Assembly: GCA_051861545.1 (NCBI GenBank)
Contig: JBIMKP010000007.1
Coordinates: 60,326 to 124,325, forward strand
Origin: CAISCU01 sp051861545
GTDB taxonomy: Bacteria; Bacteroidota; Bacteroidia; UKL13-3
DNA: 64,000 nucleotides
Reading direction: 5' to 3'
Below, piece after piece: positions 55,144 to 64,000 of the stretch (its first letter is position 1; each line of letters opens with the position of its first letter). The notes under the pieces were generated by a model. The model was not told where the DNA came from. It did no database searches and worked only from the letters and a program-made list of their open reading frames with translations. The position numbers and the translations under genes are program-made.

Positions 55144-55690
55144 GACGGTATTCTTTAACATGTGGGGCCAATTTTTTCAATAAATAAAAAATGCAGGATT
55201 TTACAGAACCCTCAGGTATATTGGCAATTTCTGCGGTTTCTTTTATGCTTAAATCAAGTTCAAAACGTAAAACAAAAACCAATTTTTCTTTTTCATTAAA
55301 GCTTTGGTAAAGACTATTAATTTTACTTCTCAGTTTTTGGTAATCATTTGTAGCATGAGATTCAGTGCTTGGGTTATTTGATAAGTGAAGGTTTCTTAAT
55401 TCAAATCTTTTTTTATCGTTTCTAATAACATTTAAACAGTTGTTCTTAACTATCGTAAATACCCATGAAGCAAAACTGTTTCCAGATTTATATAACTGAG
55501 GGTTTTGAATCAGTTTAATAAAAATATCTTGCACCAAATCTTCACTTTGTTCCTTATTATGAAGTAAACTTTGAGCAAAATGAACCAGCTTTTTTCTATA
55601 TCTTTTATAAAGAATATTAAAAGCGGGTTCACTTCCACTAGTAAGCAAAACCATTAAATCCTCATCTGATATGTTTAATTGATTACTCAA
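55130..55690 (-). CDS. ECF sigma factor (cluster A)
   Basis: RNA polymerase sigma-70 family, ECF group: region 2 contains EPAFNILYKRYRKKLVHFAQ and SEDLVQDIFIKLIQNP, and region 4 contains KEKLVFVLRFELDLSIKETA and IPEGSVKSC. The frame runs to a TTG at 55714. I prefer the TTG at 55690, which overlaps the upstream stop as TTGAGTAA; an ATG at 55654 is another option. It is followed by an anti-sigma-like gene and preceded by a DUF2723-like gene, all overlapping, so the three form one unit. Confidence 0.9.
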   Translation of the reverse strand: MSNQLNISDEDLMVLLTSGSEPAFNILYKRYRKKLVHFAQSLLHNKEQSEDLVQDIFIKLIQNPQLYKSGNSFASWVFTIVKNNCLNVIRNDKKRFELRNLHLSNNPSTESHATNDYQKLRSKINSLYQSFNEKEKLVFVLRFELDLSIKETAEIANIPEGSVKSCIFYLLKKLAPHVKEYRHEKH

Positions 55691-56822
55691 TATTGTTTTG
55701 CTTGAAATAGTCAATTACTTCTTGAGATTTTTCAGTTTTTGCAGCTATTTGTAAAGCTAATTTCTTCATTTGTAAAGCATGATTAATATCTCCAGCAGTT
55801 TTATAATGCTCATACAATTTAATCATAGGAATGAAATAATTTTGATTTGATAAATTAGTCCAATATTCTGAAATATCTTTATATAAGGGTTGTCTGATAT
55901 AATCAAACAAATAGTTTTGTTCGAAATTTTTCCTCATCACAGCTAAGTTATCAATACTTTCTTCGCTGTATTCATAAGCCAATCCTGTAAGATATAAATT
56001 TTCATCAATTGGTTTTGTGCATTCAGGATTGATACTTACAGCTAAATAAACTGGGAGTTTTTTGCTGTTTTTTGTAATTAGTTTTACAATATCACTATCG
56101 CCTTGAATTGTATATTTTTTAGGTACTTGAACACCAATTATTTTAAATATAGAATCTCTGTAAGTTTGTATATTCATCAAACTGGTATTTAGAACTATTA
56201 CATCATTTCTGAATCCTTGTGCTTGTAGAATCCAAGCTGGGTAGGTATCATTATCGCCATTGGTTAATAAAATAGAATTCTCTTTTAAACCCGATAATAC
56301 ATTGTAGTTATAGTACATCATTCCTGGGGAGTTTTCATCGCTATTAAACCATTCTAATGCATGTTTATTTCTTTTGGCTTTATCTCCAGTAATTTCGGCA
56401 TAAACAATTAAATCAGATAAATGCTCAATTCTACCTTCACCCAATTCCTCACATTTTTTTATATGAGCAACTTCTGAAAAATTATTTCCACCAATCATCC
56501 ATTTGCACAAATGGTATTCAAAAGATTCTGGAACTACTTTTTCCATTTGTTCAACAATGGCTTTTTCTTCCTTTAAACGCTCAGGAAAAGCTCTAGTATC
56601 AGCGTGATTAGTTCTGTTGATATTTCTGGTAGCACGGTAATAATTGTACCAAGCAAAAGCATTTTTGGCATCTTTTTCGGTTTCATTTTTCCAGAGTTTA
56701 ATTTGTTCTTTATAATACTCAACAGGTTTATTTACACGAGCAAAACTCTTGATGGGCTCTGGTTTTTGGGCCTTTGTCAATAGACAAGTAGCCATTAAAA
56801 TAATTAAAATTAAAACTCTCAT
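55683..56822 (-). CDS. secreted DUF2723-like protein
   Basis: A 379-residue exported protein (signal peptide MRVLILIILMATCLLTKAQ) rich in helix. The middle part LLTNGDNDTYPAWILQAQG followed by FRNDVIVLNTSLMNIQTY closely resembles the soluble part of DUF2723 membrane proteins, which are large GT-C-like proteins, but all membrane helices are missing here. The C-terminal 100 residues look TPR-like. Function is unknown. Its stop overlaps the sigma gene, so it may act in the same signalling unit. Confidence 0.75.
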   Translation of the reverse strand: MRVLILIILMATCLLTKAQKPEPIKSFARVNKPVEYYKEQIKLWKNETEKDAKNAFAWYNYYRATRNINRTNHADTRAFPERLKEEKAIVEQMEKVVPESFEYHLCKWMIGGNNFSEVAHIKKCEELGEGRIEHLSDLIVYAEITGDKAKRNKHALEWFNSDENSPGMMYYNYNVLSGLKENSILLTNGDNDTYPAWILQAQGFRNDVIVLNTSLMNIQTYRDSIFKIIGVQVPKKYTIQGDSDIVKLITKNSKKLPVYLAVSINPECTKPIDENLYLTGLAYEYSEESIDNLAVMRKNFEQNYLFDYIRQPLYKDISEYWTNLSNQNYFIPMIKLYEHYKTAGDINHALQMKKLALQIAAKTEKSQEVIDYFKQNNIE

Positions 56823-57200
56823 TTTAGTTTGTTTTGCTGCTAATACCCCTAAAGTGGAATAAGGTTCAAAAAGGGAGATTAATTGATAAAATCTTTTTTT
56901 GAAATTAAATTGATTTGAACAAAAATGTATAGATTTTCATTTAAATATTTGATGTTAAATACCTTTATAAAATTATGAGTCTTAGTATTTTTAAGGTCCT
57001 ATTTGTCCTTTAGGTCCTTAAGCAATACTTTACTACCCCATCCCTAAACAATTCCATTTTCCTCTTGTTAATAATGCTTTTAGATAGTCGTTTTTTTATT
57101 GGAATGTAGTTTAATTGCCTTATTTAGAGTTGTTTACTTAAAAATGGGCTTTTCTTAGGCAACCAATTTTAAAGCATTTGTCTATTGTTTAGCTTAAATA
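56823..57200. other. 378-bp intergenic region between divergent ECF clusters
   Basis: No gene is seen on either strand. The region is AT-rich and must carry the promoters of both units. At 56991-57021 is an imperfect inverted repeat TTAAGGTCCT ... TAGGTCCTTAA containing three direct GTCCT copies, a possible operator. No convincing TTTG-N19-TAnnTTTG promoter was found, which would fit ECF-dependent autoregulation. Confidence 0.5.
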
Positions 57201-57767
57201 ATGAAGTCAACATTCAATGAAAAAGAGATAGTGGAAGGATGTATCCGCGGACAAGCAAATTGTCAGCGGATTTTCTTTCAATATTTCTATCCTAAGATGT
57301 TGGCATTGTGTAAACGATATGCAGCAAATGAAGATGAAGCCAAGGATCTACTCCAAGAGGGTTTCATTAAAGTATTTGATAATCTTCCTAAATTTAGGGG
57401 CGAAAGTTCTCTTAAAACCTGGGTTAGTAGGGTTATGGTAAACAATGCTTTAAATCATATCAAAAAAAATAGCAAATTTCAATTTGTTAATATCGATTCT
57501 CAAACAGATTTAGATTTTGCAGATGATGCAGAATATGTTGAAGATTTGGAGTTAATTCATCCAGATATGTTAATTGAACTAATTCAGGAATTACCTACTG
57601 GATATAGAACAATTATCAATCTTTATGCTGTTGAAGGATATACTCATAAACAAATTGCTGAAGCTTTAGGAATTGCTGAGGGTACAAGTAAATCGCAATT
57701 GGCTAAAGCTAGAGTTTTTTTAAAGAAATCAATTGATAAAATCAAAGTTCATGCAGATGCAAGATGA
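57201..57767 (+). CDS. ECF sigma factor (cluster B)
   Basis: A 188-residue ECF sigma factor. Region 2 is seen in CQRIFFQYFYPKMLALCKRY and EAKDLLQEGFIKVFDNLPKF, with ESSLKTWVSRVMVNNALNHI following, and region 4 in PTGYRTIINLYAVEGYTHKQ with the helix-turn-helix IAEALGIAEGTSKSQLAKAR. The ATG at 57201 is well placed. Its end overlaps the next gene, which encodes a possible anti-sigma/barrel fusion. The sigma of cluster A is clearly different in sequence, so the two are not a recent duplication. Confidence 0.94.
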   Translation: MKSTFNEKEIVEGCIRGQANCQRIFFQYFYPKMLALCKRYAANEDEAKDLLQEGFIKVFDNLPKFRGESSLKTWVSRVMVNNALNHIKKNSKFQFVNIDSQTDLDFADDAEYVEDLELIHPDMLIELIQELPTGYRTIINLYAVEGYTHKQIAEALGIAEGTSKSQLAKARVFLKKSIDKIKVHADAR

Positions 57768-59193
57768 TGATAAAATATTCAAAGTTCTAGGAGATAAACT
57801 CCGAGACTATGAAGCAGGGGAGGCTTCTGATGCCGATTGGGCGGCATTTCTGGCTGTTTATCCTGCCGAAAAGAAGAAAAAAAGAGCCTTTATTTGGTTC
57901 TTATTCCCATTATTAGGTGTCAGTTTTGTTTTACTTGCTTGGTATATTAACTTAAGCTTTTCAGAAAAGCCTAAAACTATTCAAAACAATCCCAATACTG
58001 TTTTGTCGAGCCCCCAAAGTACAAATCCTATTGCATCTTCTAATTCAAATGAAGTTTCAAATACTTCATCAAACAAAAACGATAAAGTTTTAAATGAAAT
58101 TAGTATTGCAAATATCGAATCTAATCAAACTATAAGTCGTAAAGAAAATACAAAGAGTAATAAACAAGTTTTAAATCCTAGCAATACAGATATCCCTTTA
58201 GCCAAAATAGAAAATTCAATTCCCCCTAGTAAAATTGAAGATACGAAAACTTTAGTTGTTGATGATAATTTACCTCCACAAAAAGCAAGCACAGCTGCTA
58301 AAATCGAGTTGCCAAATCCATCAAAAACTAAATCAGTTTCAGATACAAAAAATGAAAATTCATCAAAAGATTATACTACACCATCAACTTCAGAAAATGT
58401 ATTAGAGGGTTTAAAAGCTGATGTGAAAACTGAATTAAAAGATACCCAAACAATACCTTTAACAAGTAGTATTGTTTTAATTAAAAATGTTGATAGTCTA
58501 ACAATTAATCAAATCAAAAAGAAAGATAAAAGTAATGTTCAATTATCGGTGAAACATATAGATTTAAGTGCAATGTATTCACCAGCAATGTCTATCTTTA
58601 ACAATACTTTAGAGTCGAATAATTTAGCAGGTTTTGGTTTAGGAATAGCATTAGGAATTCATAAGCATTGGTATGTTGGAAGTGGATTAAATTATATGTT
58701 TTCAAAGACTGAATCTAATATCAAAAAAGAAGTACCTCATGAATATTCTACTATTTCTAAAATAGATACAACTTTAAAATACGATTTTACTTCATCAATG
58801 ATTGTGATGAATATGGATACACATTATCAAAAACATGTTGGAATCAAGATTGATGAAAATTCAATTGTCAGAAATCTGCAAGTATTTAGTTTACCTGTTA
58901 TAATTGGATATTCTTTAGGCAACCAAAAAACAGAATTGAGTCTATTCAGTGGAGTTCAGAATGATTGGCTTGTTGAAGAGTATACAACAAACAATTTGGC
59001 TACAAAAGCAACTGAAACATTTACAAACCAAAAACTACTTGCGGCGCCGCTTGTAGGTTTTGGCTTCAGTAGAAAGTTTTATGCGAATTGGGCTTTGAAT
59101 TTGGGAATGGACTACAGGCATTACCTGAGCAGTAGTTTAGATAAAAAAGATTTCTGGCGTGTACAAGCCGGAATCAGGTATCATTTAAAATAA
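57757..59193 (+). CDS. membrane-spanning protein with anti-sigma position and C-terminal barrel-like domain
   Basis: About 478 residues from the ATG at 57757, which overlaps the sigma stop (57751 is an alternative ATG). A short cytoplasmic part (DDDKIFKVLGDKLRDYEAGE..) is followed by one membrane helix (AFIWFLFPLLGVSFVLLAWY, about 43-62), a Ser/Asn/Lys/Thr-rich low-complexity linker of roughly 190 residues, and a C-terminal domain of about 210 residues with amphipathic strands (KHWYVGSGLNYMFSK, YANWALNLGMDYRHYL, VQAGIRYHLK) like an outer-membrane barrel. Such a chain could span from the cytoplasm to the outer membrane. Function is inferred from layout and position only. Confidence 0.75.
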   Translation: MQDDDKIFKVLGDKLRDYEAGEASDADWAAFLAVYPAEKKKKRAFIWFLFPLLGVSFVLLAWYINLSFSEKPKTIQNNPNTVLSSPQSTNPIASSNSNEVSNTSSNKNDKVLNEISIANIESNQTISRKENTKSNKQVLNPSNTDIPLAKIENSIPPSKIEDTKTLVVDDNLPPQKASTAAKIELPNPSKTKSVSDTKNENSSKDYTTPSTSENVLEGLKADVKTELKDTQTIPLTSSIVLIKNVDSLTINQIKKKDKSNVQLSVKHIDLSAMYSPAMSIFNNTLESNNLAGFGLGIALGIHKHWYVGSGLNYMFSKTESNIKKEVPHEYSTISKIDTTLKYDFTSSMIVMNMDTHYQKHVGIKIDENSIVRNLQVFSLPVIIGYSLGNQKTELSLFSGVQNDWLVEEYTTNNLATKATETFTNQKLLAAPLVGFGFSRKFYANWALNLGMDYRHYLSSSLDKKDFWRVQAGIRYHLK

Positions 59194-59201
59194 AAAAACA
59201 A

Positions 59202-61457
59202 ATGAATACATTAAACATTACAAGTAAAATGAAATTGTTTGTATGGCTATTCGCCATCAGTAACTTATTTGTCTTTCAATCGAAAGCACAATTATGTAAT
59301 CCTGAATTCGATGTTTATAAATCTGGATTATATGTCGAATTTTTTAACAAAACCGCTAACCAAATTCCCGGTGTTGGCTGGTATAACTGGGATTTCGGAG
59401 ATGGAACTCATGCAGAGTTTTCTAATGAAAAAACTGTTTGGCATTACTACCAGAATCCGGGCACTTACACTGTTTGTTTAACAGATTCTTTTTGCTCAGG
59501 TAATAACAGAACAAGCTGTCAACAAATTACAATTTCTTCAACAAAAGGTATAACTGCTGCAATGAATATCATTCCAAATCCAAGTGGTTTGTATACCTTT
59601 CAAGATGTTTCAACACCACAAGGTGCAGTTTATAGAAGACTTTGGAATTTTGGTGATGGTAAATTGAATGATGGATTGGTTAATGAACAGCATCAATTTA
59701 AAAAACCAGGGAATTATCAAGTTTGTTTAGCTGTTTATGATACCGCAAAAAATTTTGATTATTACTGCGAGGCAATTAATGTGGTATTGAATAACTATTG
59801 TTATGCGCAGTTTGAATATGATTATTTCTCGGGTACTGATATAGCTTTTGATAACCAAAGCTTTTCAACCGATTCAAATGTTACTTATACTTGGGATTTT
59901 GGTGATAACAATACCAGTACCCAGGAAAATCCAAGACATGTTTATGCAAATCAGGGTTTATATGAAGTAAAATTAATGCTAAATGGTACTTGTAAAGATA
60001 CTTTTGTATCGTATTTAAGAACCTTTGATACCACTCAGTGTAATGTTAGATTTACACCAACTGTTACCAATCAAAAAGTAAATTTTGTTGTGTATGATAA
60101 CAATCCTGCTCCGTTTGCCTACTATACTTTTGATTTTGGGGATGGTACGCAAGATTGGCTTACAATGGGTAATACAATCAATCATACCTTTAAAGATACT
60201 GGCACTTACACAGTTTGTATTACTACTGAAGGAGGAACTTGTCCGATACCTTTGAGTTATTGTGAACAAGTTAGAATCAACTCAATGGTACCACTTTGTG
60301 AGGTTGATTTTAAGACATATTCTGTTGAAAATACATTGTATTTATTTGTATCAAATACAAGCTCAGGTACAACAGGTACCAAAGAAGTATCTATTGATTG
60401 GGGTGATGGAAATTCTTACAAAGGTCCTGATAGTATTTACTTCACACATACCTATGCTAGCCCTGGAATATATTTTGTTGGTTTGATTTATACTGTTGGC
60501 GGACAATGCGCAGATACAGCCTCACAATTAGCTGGAGTAGGAGCCATGCAAAAACTATCTGGTAAAGTAATGGCTGGAACATCTCCGGCAGTGAATGCAG
60601 GTGTTTTAATTTATGCTTATGAGCCTGTTACAGGAACTCTAAATTTGTATAATTATGTTATAACAAACGACTCTGGAAAATACGAAGTAGAATTGGTGCC
60701 AGGATATTATTTAGTTCAAGCAAATTTTGCTTTTGATCCTTTCCAAAACCAAAATTATATTCCAACTTATTATCCATCTGCTTTAAATTGGGATGATGCT
60801 ATAGTAGTAACACTTTTAGGCCCAAGAGATGATATTGATATTCAATTAAAAACCTTTGAAGATATTGGTAGTGGATTTGGTAGTATTTCAGGTAAAGTAT
60901 ACTATGGAAGCGGCAACAGAAACGAAACTGGTGAAATCACTTATGGAACTCCAGTAAACAAAATGTTGGTTTATTTACTTAACGATAAAGGCAATGTTGT
61001 AACTTATACGCATAGCCATTCTGATGGAACATATAATTTCAACAATTTACCTGAAGGTAACTATACAGTTTGGGGTGAAATGGCTGGTAGAGTTACATTG
61101 GCGCCACAAATTGGCATTGCAACTACCAATACAGATTTTAGTAAAGTAGATATTGTTGTTGGTAAGAATTTTGTGTCAACAGGAGTAAACGAAAACATGG
61201 ATTTATTGAAACAATCATTAAAAGTTTTCCCAAATCCAGCTCAAGATAAAGTATTGGTTCAGTTTGCAAACAGAGCTGCTGAAGTTGAACAAATTCAAAT
61301 TTTTGATATCAGTGGTTCATTGGTAAAACAGTTTAGTAAAGCTGAAATTGACATTGATGGTTCGGTTGATATTAACAACTTACAAAGTGGATTGTATATT
61401 ATAAGAGTTGGCACCAGTGATGGTAAACAATTCAATAATAAACTACAGAAATTATAA
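59202..61457 (+). CDS. PKD-repeat surface protein with T9SS type A domain
   Basis: A 751-residue protein with a signal peptide ending ...FQSKAQ. Five PKD-like domains are recognised by their core: YNWDFGDGT, RLWNFGDGK, YTWDFGDNN, YTFDFGDGT and VSIDWGDGN, each followed by a PGxY-type strand. Two carboxypeptidase-regulatory-like beta domains follow (LSGKVMAGTSPAVNAGVLIYA; SISGKVYYGSGNRN), then a type A sorting domain (VFPNPAQDKVLVQF ... LQSGLYIIRV). An alternative ATG lies at 59229. It starts 8 bp after the sigma/barrel unit and is probably co-transcribed. A surface adhesion or binding role is likely. Confidence 0.9.
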   Translation: MNTLNITSKMKLFVWLFAISNLFVFQSKAQLCNPEFDVYKSGLYVEFFNKTANQIPGVGWYNWDFGDGTHAEFSNEKTVWHYYQNPGTYTVCLTDSFCSGNNRTSCQQITISSTKGITAAMNIIPNPSGLYTFQDVSTPQGAVYRRLWNFGDGKLNDGLVNEQHQFKKPGNYQVCLAVYDTAKNFDYYCEAINVVLNNYCYAQFEYDYFSGTDIAFDNQSFSTDSNVTYTWDFGDNNTSTQENPRHVYANQGLYEVKLMLNGTCKDTFVSYLRTFDTTQCNVRFTPTVTNQKVNFVVYDNNPAPFAYYTFDFGDGTQDWLTMGNTINHTFKDTGTYTVCITTEGGTCPIPLSYCEQVRINSMVPLCEVDFKTYSVENTLYLFVSNTSSGTTGTKEVSIDWGDGNSYKGPDSIYFTHTYASPGIYFVGLIYTVGGQCADTASQLAGVGAMQKLSGKVMAGTSPAVNAGVLIYAYEPVTGTLNLYNYVITNDSGKYEVELVPGYYLVQANFAFDPFQNQNYIPTYYPSALNWDDAIVVTLLGPRDDIDIQLKTFEDIGSGFGSISGKVYYGSGNRNETGEITYGTPVNKMLVYLLNDKGNVVTYTHSHSDGTYNFNNLPEGNYTVWGEMAGRVTLAPQIGIATTNTDFSKVDIVVGKNFVSTGVNENMDLLKQSLKVFPNPAQDKVLVQFANRAAEVEQIQIFDISGSLVKQFSKAEIDIDGSVDINNLQSGLYIIRVGTSDGKQFNNKLQKL

Positions 61458-61492
61458 TCATAGGGGTGTGATTATAAAGTTTTATATGTTTG

Positions 61493-61518
61493 AAAATCCG
61501 GCTTCGGCCGGATTTTTT
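61493..61518 (+). terminator. terminator of the ECF cluster B operon
   Basis: A perfect 10-bp stem (AAAATCCGGC/GCCGGATTTT) with a TTCG tetraloop and a six-T tract, 36 bp past the PKD gene stop. The stable UUCG loop and T run make it a textbook terminator. Confidence 0.93.
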
Positions 61519-61659
61519 GTTTAAGAGAGTTTAATTTTATTGCTTTTATTATTGTTTATTTAACAATCTTATCACAAAGCTTTGCAAAACTTTGCTGTAA
61601 ACCTTTGATTGTTGCTCCAATTTAAACTTTACAAATAGTAATCTTAAGTTTTGTTTTGC

Positions 61660-62526
61660 TTAATTCTCAATTTTATTGTCTAAATCGATGTTCGTTTGCT
61701 GTGCAAAGGAATAAGGAATCAAAGAGTTCAATTTTATTTTCTTCAACTCAATAATTAGTAAATACAAACAAATTGAAAACAGGATTATTAGGAGAGCAAA
61801 AACTACAAGAAAAAGGTTTTCATATTGTTTCAAACTTTGAATCGCATTTTTTTGCAGATGACTAATTATACTCACCAGCCCCATAACTGCGATATTATTT
61901 ACGGCATGAATTAAAATTGTATAACCTATTGATTTAGTTTTATAATAAACCCACCCTGCAAAAATACCCATAGTTAAGGCTGCTACAATTTGAATTGGAT
62001 TCAAGTGGACAAGGCCAAATAATAAACTTGAAAATGCAATTGCTTTTAATGGATTGTATGATTTTAATAATCCATTTAAGATAATTCCTCGAAATATCAC
62101 CTCTTCAAATATGGGAGCTAATATACATGTAGAAATTAATGTGTATGGCATGAATTCCTGAATTACATTGGATTGATATGGAGCAGAAAATTTAAAAAAA
62201 TCAATCGTGTTTAAGAGTATAATTATTGGATACCTTATGATGATTAGTAGCAATAGGGTTGTGCAAATTAGAAGAAGACTAATTTTAAAATTTGTTAGTT
62301 TAAAATTTAACTCCAGAGTACCGGCACTTTCTTTTTTCCGTTTTAGAAAGTATAAAAGCGGAATACCCATAAAAATTAAATATTGGAGTAAAACACTTAT
62401 ATCATCGCCTAAATAATTTTTTATTTGAGAGAAAATAAAAGAAAAGCCAATGTTAATTATAACAATTACCATAAGCATTTTCCAGCTTTCAATTATACTT
62501 GGATAATGATTTTTTATAGTAGACAT
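61660..62526 (-). CDS. CPBP family intramembrane metalloprotease
   Basis: A 288-residue membrane protein with about eight hydrophobic segments and the three CAAX-protease/bacteriocin-processing motifs: EEVIFRG (near 140), FGLVHLNP (near 168) and HAVNNIAV (near 208). Family members cleave within membranes or take part in bacteriocin self-immunity; the substrate here is unknown. No bacteriocin gene is visible nearby, so no such role is claimed. Confidence 0.9.
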   Translation of the reverse strand: MSTIKNHYPSIIESWKMLMVIVIINIGFSFIFSQIKNYLGDDISVLLQYLIFMGIPLLYFLKRKKESAGTLELNFKLTNFKISLLLICTTLLLLIIIRYPIIILLNTIDFFKFSAPYQSNVIQEFMPYTLISTCILAPIFEEVIFRGIILNGLLKSYNPLKAIAFSSLLFGLVHLNPIQIVAALTMGIFAGWVYYKTKSIGYTILIHAVNNIAVMGLVSIISHLQKNAIQSLKQYENLFLVVFALLIILFSICLYLLIIELKKIKLNSLIPYSFAQQTNIDLDNKIEN

Positions 62527-62601
62527 TGGTTAATTATTTGTTAAAGATTAGATTAATAATTTAAAAGAAATTTTAAATTATAACTGTTTAATTTAAGTTC
62601 A

Positions 62602-63511
62602 TTATTTTAATTTGCTATATTCAGGTGGAAGTTTACGGCCTGTTATTTTTGAATCCTGTTCAAGTGTTGGTAGGTAAATAGCTTTTCTTCTTTTGTCTAC
62701 ATTTTTAATATCCTCAATGTTTTCATATTCTTCCTCAGGCCATGTTCCACCATAAATTGAAAATCCAAGATTTGCAAAAAGTCGCCTTCTGTCAATTATC
62801 CAAGCATAATCATTTGGCTCAAACTCTCCTTGGTTAATTGCATTTTTCATTAAACTATCTAAATAATTGAAAGATTCCTCATTAATCATTACCATGTGTG
62901 CAATTAATGGGGTAAGGTCTGAATAATAGCCAATTATGGAATGTCCTGGGAATCCATTTTGATTTACCAGTTCTTTAAATCTTAAAAATGAAATTGAATC
63001 AATAATGCTTAAATAGGAACTGAAATTCTTATCATTTACAAAGGGTTTATTTCTTAATAATTGATCGGCTGCTAATAGCTCCCTTATAGAAATGAGGTAA
63101 TCAATCTGAATAGTTTTTAAGTACAACTTCCTTAAATTTGGGTAATCATTTTTTAGTTTTATATAAAATTGTTTTTTGTTTCCTTTCAGTAAGAAATCAA
63201 AACGATTTTGTAATATTTCTAAATTCACACCATTTAAAATTCCTTTTTTAATTTCATTTAATGCCTTCATCGTATCTCCAATTTCAATATAACAATCAGC
63301 ACGCAATAGGAATTGGTAAGGCTTTAAATTTGAATATAATTCAGCCGAATCTAAGTATTGAATGGCTTTTTTGGGATTGTTATCATACCATTCGGATTGC
63401 GCTGCATTGTAAGTAAAATCATAGTATTTATTTAAATTTTGACTTAAAACTTGAGATTTTGATTCTTGTATCAAAATTGAAATAAAGAATTATATAAAAT
63501 CCTATTTTCAT
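62602..63511 (-). pseudogene. TPR-like secreted protein with frameshifted signal peptide
   Basis: The main frame (62602-63474, 290 residues from a TTG) encodes a helical, TPR-like protein (YNAAQSEWYDNNPKKAIQYL; LLRADCYIEIGDTMKALNEI). Reading further upstream in that frame gives FFISILIQESKSQ, the end of a signal peptide, but no start. The ATG at 63511 begins MKIGFYI in another frame, and removing one base near 63490 joins them into MKIGFYIFFISILIQESKSQ, a complete signal peptide. A single-base insertion has therefore probably broken the gene, or it is a sequencing error. It lies directly beside the transposase. Confidence 0.6.
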
Positions 63512-63538
63512 AACTTTTTAATACGAATATCCGCTTCT

Positions 63539-64000
63539 TTACCAGTAACTTTTTGCAACTGCCAAAGTTAATCTTGAAAAAATATTTTCTCCCAGATATC
63601 TTCTATTCAATTTATAACAGAATTCATCTAGGTAGTTCTGAAGGTATTGCTCATTGATTTTATGATAAACTCCATTAAAGTTTCTTTTGGCATTACTAAT
63701 TGCAACATGTACCCATTTAAGTGCCGTTTTAGTTAAGTTTTCACTTGATTTTGCTGAAATCTTAGCTTCAACAATTTTTTCAAAGTCAGCATAACTTGTA
63801 CTGAGATCTGTTATCAAAATCGCATCCTTTTTTATCCTTTTTGAGACTATTTTATTTACAGAATCAGCTAAATGATCCCCAACAACTATCATCTTAAAAT
63901 ATCTACAATGACTTGATTGTTTGCCGGTTTTGACATCTTCTAATGGTGTTGATTCTGCCATTACAGCAACATTTATACTGGCTTCACTACCTCTTCCTCT
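63539..64000 (-). mobile_element. IS1595-family transposase, C-terminal part (runs off the window)
   Basis: The frame is open through the window edge (upstream residues RGRGSEASINVAV), so the gene is 5' partial here. The C-terminal half of an ISXO2-like DDE-type transposase is clear: ILITDLSTSYADF, ALKWVHVAISNAKRNFNGVY, then YLQNYLDEFCYKLNRRYLGE. IS1595-family elements move by cut-and-paste. The terminal inverted repeat cannot be located because the other end is outside; the near end probably lies between 63511 and 63539. Confidence 0.9.

Noticed and set aside
61660..62526. CPBP protease as bacteriocin immunity
   Set aside because: No bacteriocin precursor, radical SAM or ABC exporter gene is found around it.

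Overview
The window looks like the chromosome of a low-GC member of the Bacteroidota. The signs are a SusC/SusD pair, many secreted proteins ending in a type IX secretion (T9SS) type A sorting domain, several promoters of the Bacteroidota form TTTG-N19-TAnnTTTG, a general lack of Shine-Dalgarno sequences, and lineage-typical families (DUF1573, DUF2079, DUF6934, TamB-like, EVE). I saw no tRNA, rRNA, CRISPR array or prophage. One IS1595-type transposase runs off the right edge.

Layout. 1-6.1 kb, mostly minus strand: zinc-ribbon membrane protein, Mpo1-like protein, trpS, a lipoprotein, pyrB, pyrR, an EVE-domain protein and rpsA with a well-formed promoter and terminator. 6.2-24.2 kb: a starch/alpha-glucan utilisation locus, preceded by a T9SS protein and a tiny membrane protein. 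On the minus strand are a secreted GH13 alpha-amylase, a periplasmic GH31 alpha-glucosidase and a four-module starch-binding-like T9SS protein. On the plus strand are a second secreted GH13 enzyme, then SusC, SusD, a DUF5004-like lipoprotein and a two-repeat secreted protein. The likely flow is surface binding and hydrolysis by the T9SS proteins, uptake by SusCD, and final trimming by GH31. No SusR-type regulator is visible, but a hairpin lies in the putative susC leader.

24.2-41 kb: PAP2 phosphatase and ArnT-like glycosyltransferase, a two-gene DUF6934 cassette, tsaD divergent from a TamB-like giant protein, a 2-oxoglutarate oxygenase with a DUF2079 protein, a BadF-type kinase, an aminotransferase/omega-amidase pair (probable methionine salvage), a DUF1573 protein and an HtrA protease. 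41-43.5 kb: a tandem 22-bp repeat array, several large palindromes, two different pterin synthases (QueD type and PTPS type) and fabD. 43.5-54.5 kb: hldD, a very large orphan histidine kinase, an outer-membrane beta-rich protein and a T9SS protein.

54.5-61.5 kb: two ECF sigma-factor clusters. One has a conventional anti-sigma-like partner and a DUF2723-like protein. In the other the sigma factor is followed by a protein that appears to join a cytoplasmic segment, one membrane helix, a long periplasmic linker and a C-terminal barrel-like domain, and then by a PKD-repeat T9SS protein. 61.5-64 kb: CPBP membrane protease, a TPR-like gene whose signal peptide appears frameshifted, and the partial transposase.

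No complete new system is proven here. The best candidates are the possible trans-envelope sigma switch (57.2-61.5 kb), the DUF6934 cassette (26.6-27.2 kb), the susC leader hairpin, and the unusual Shine-Dalgarno/TTG start of rpsA.
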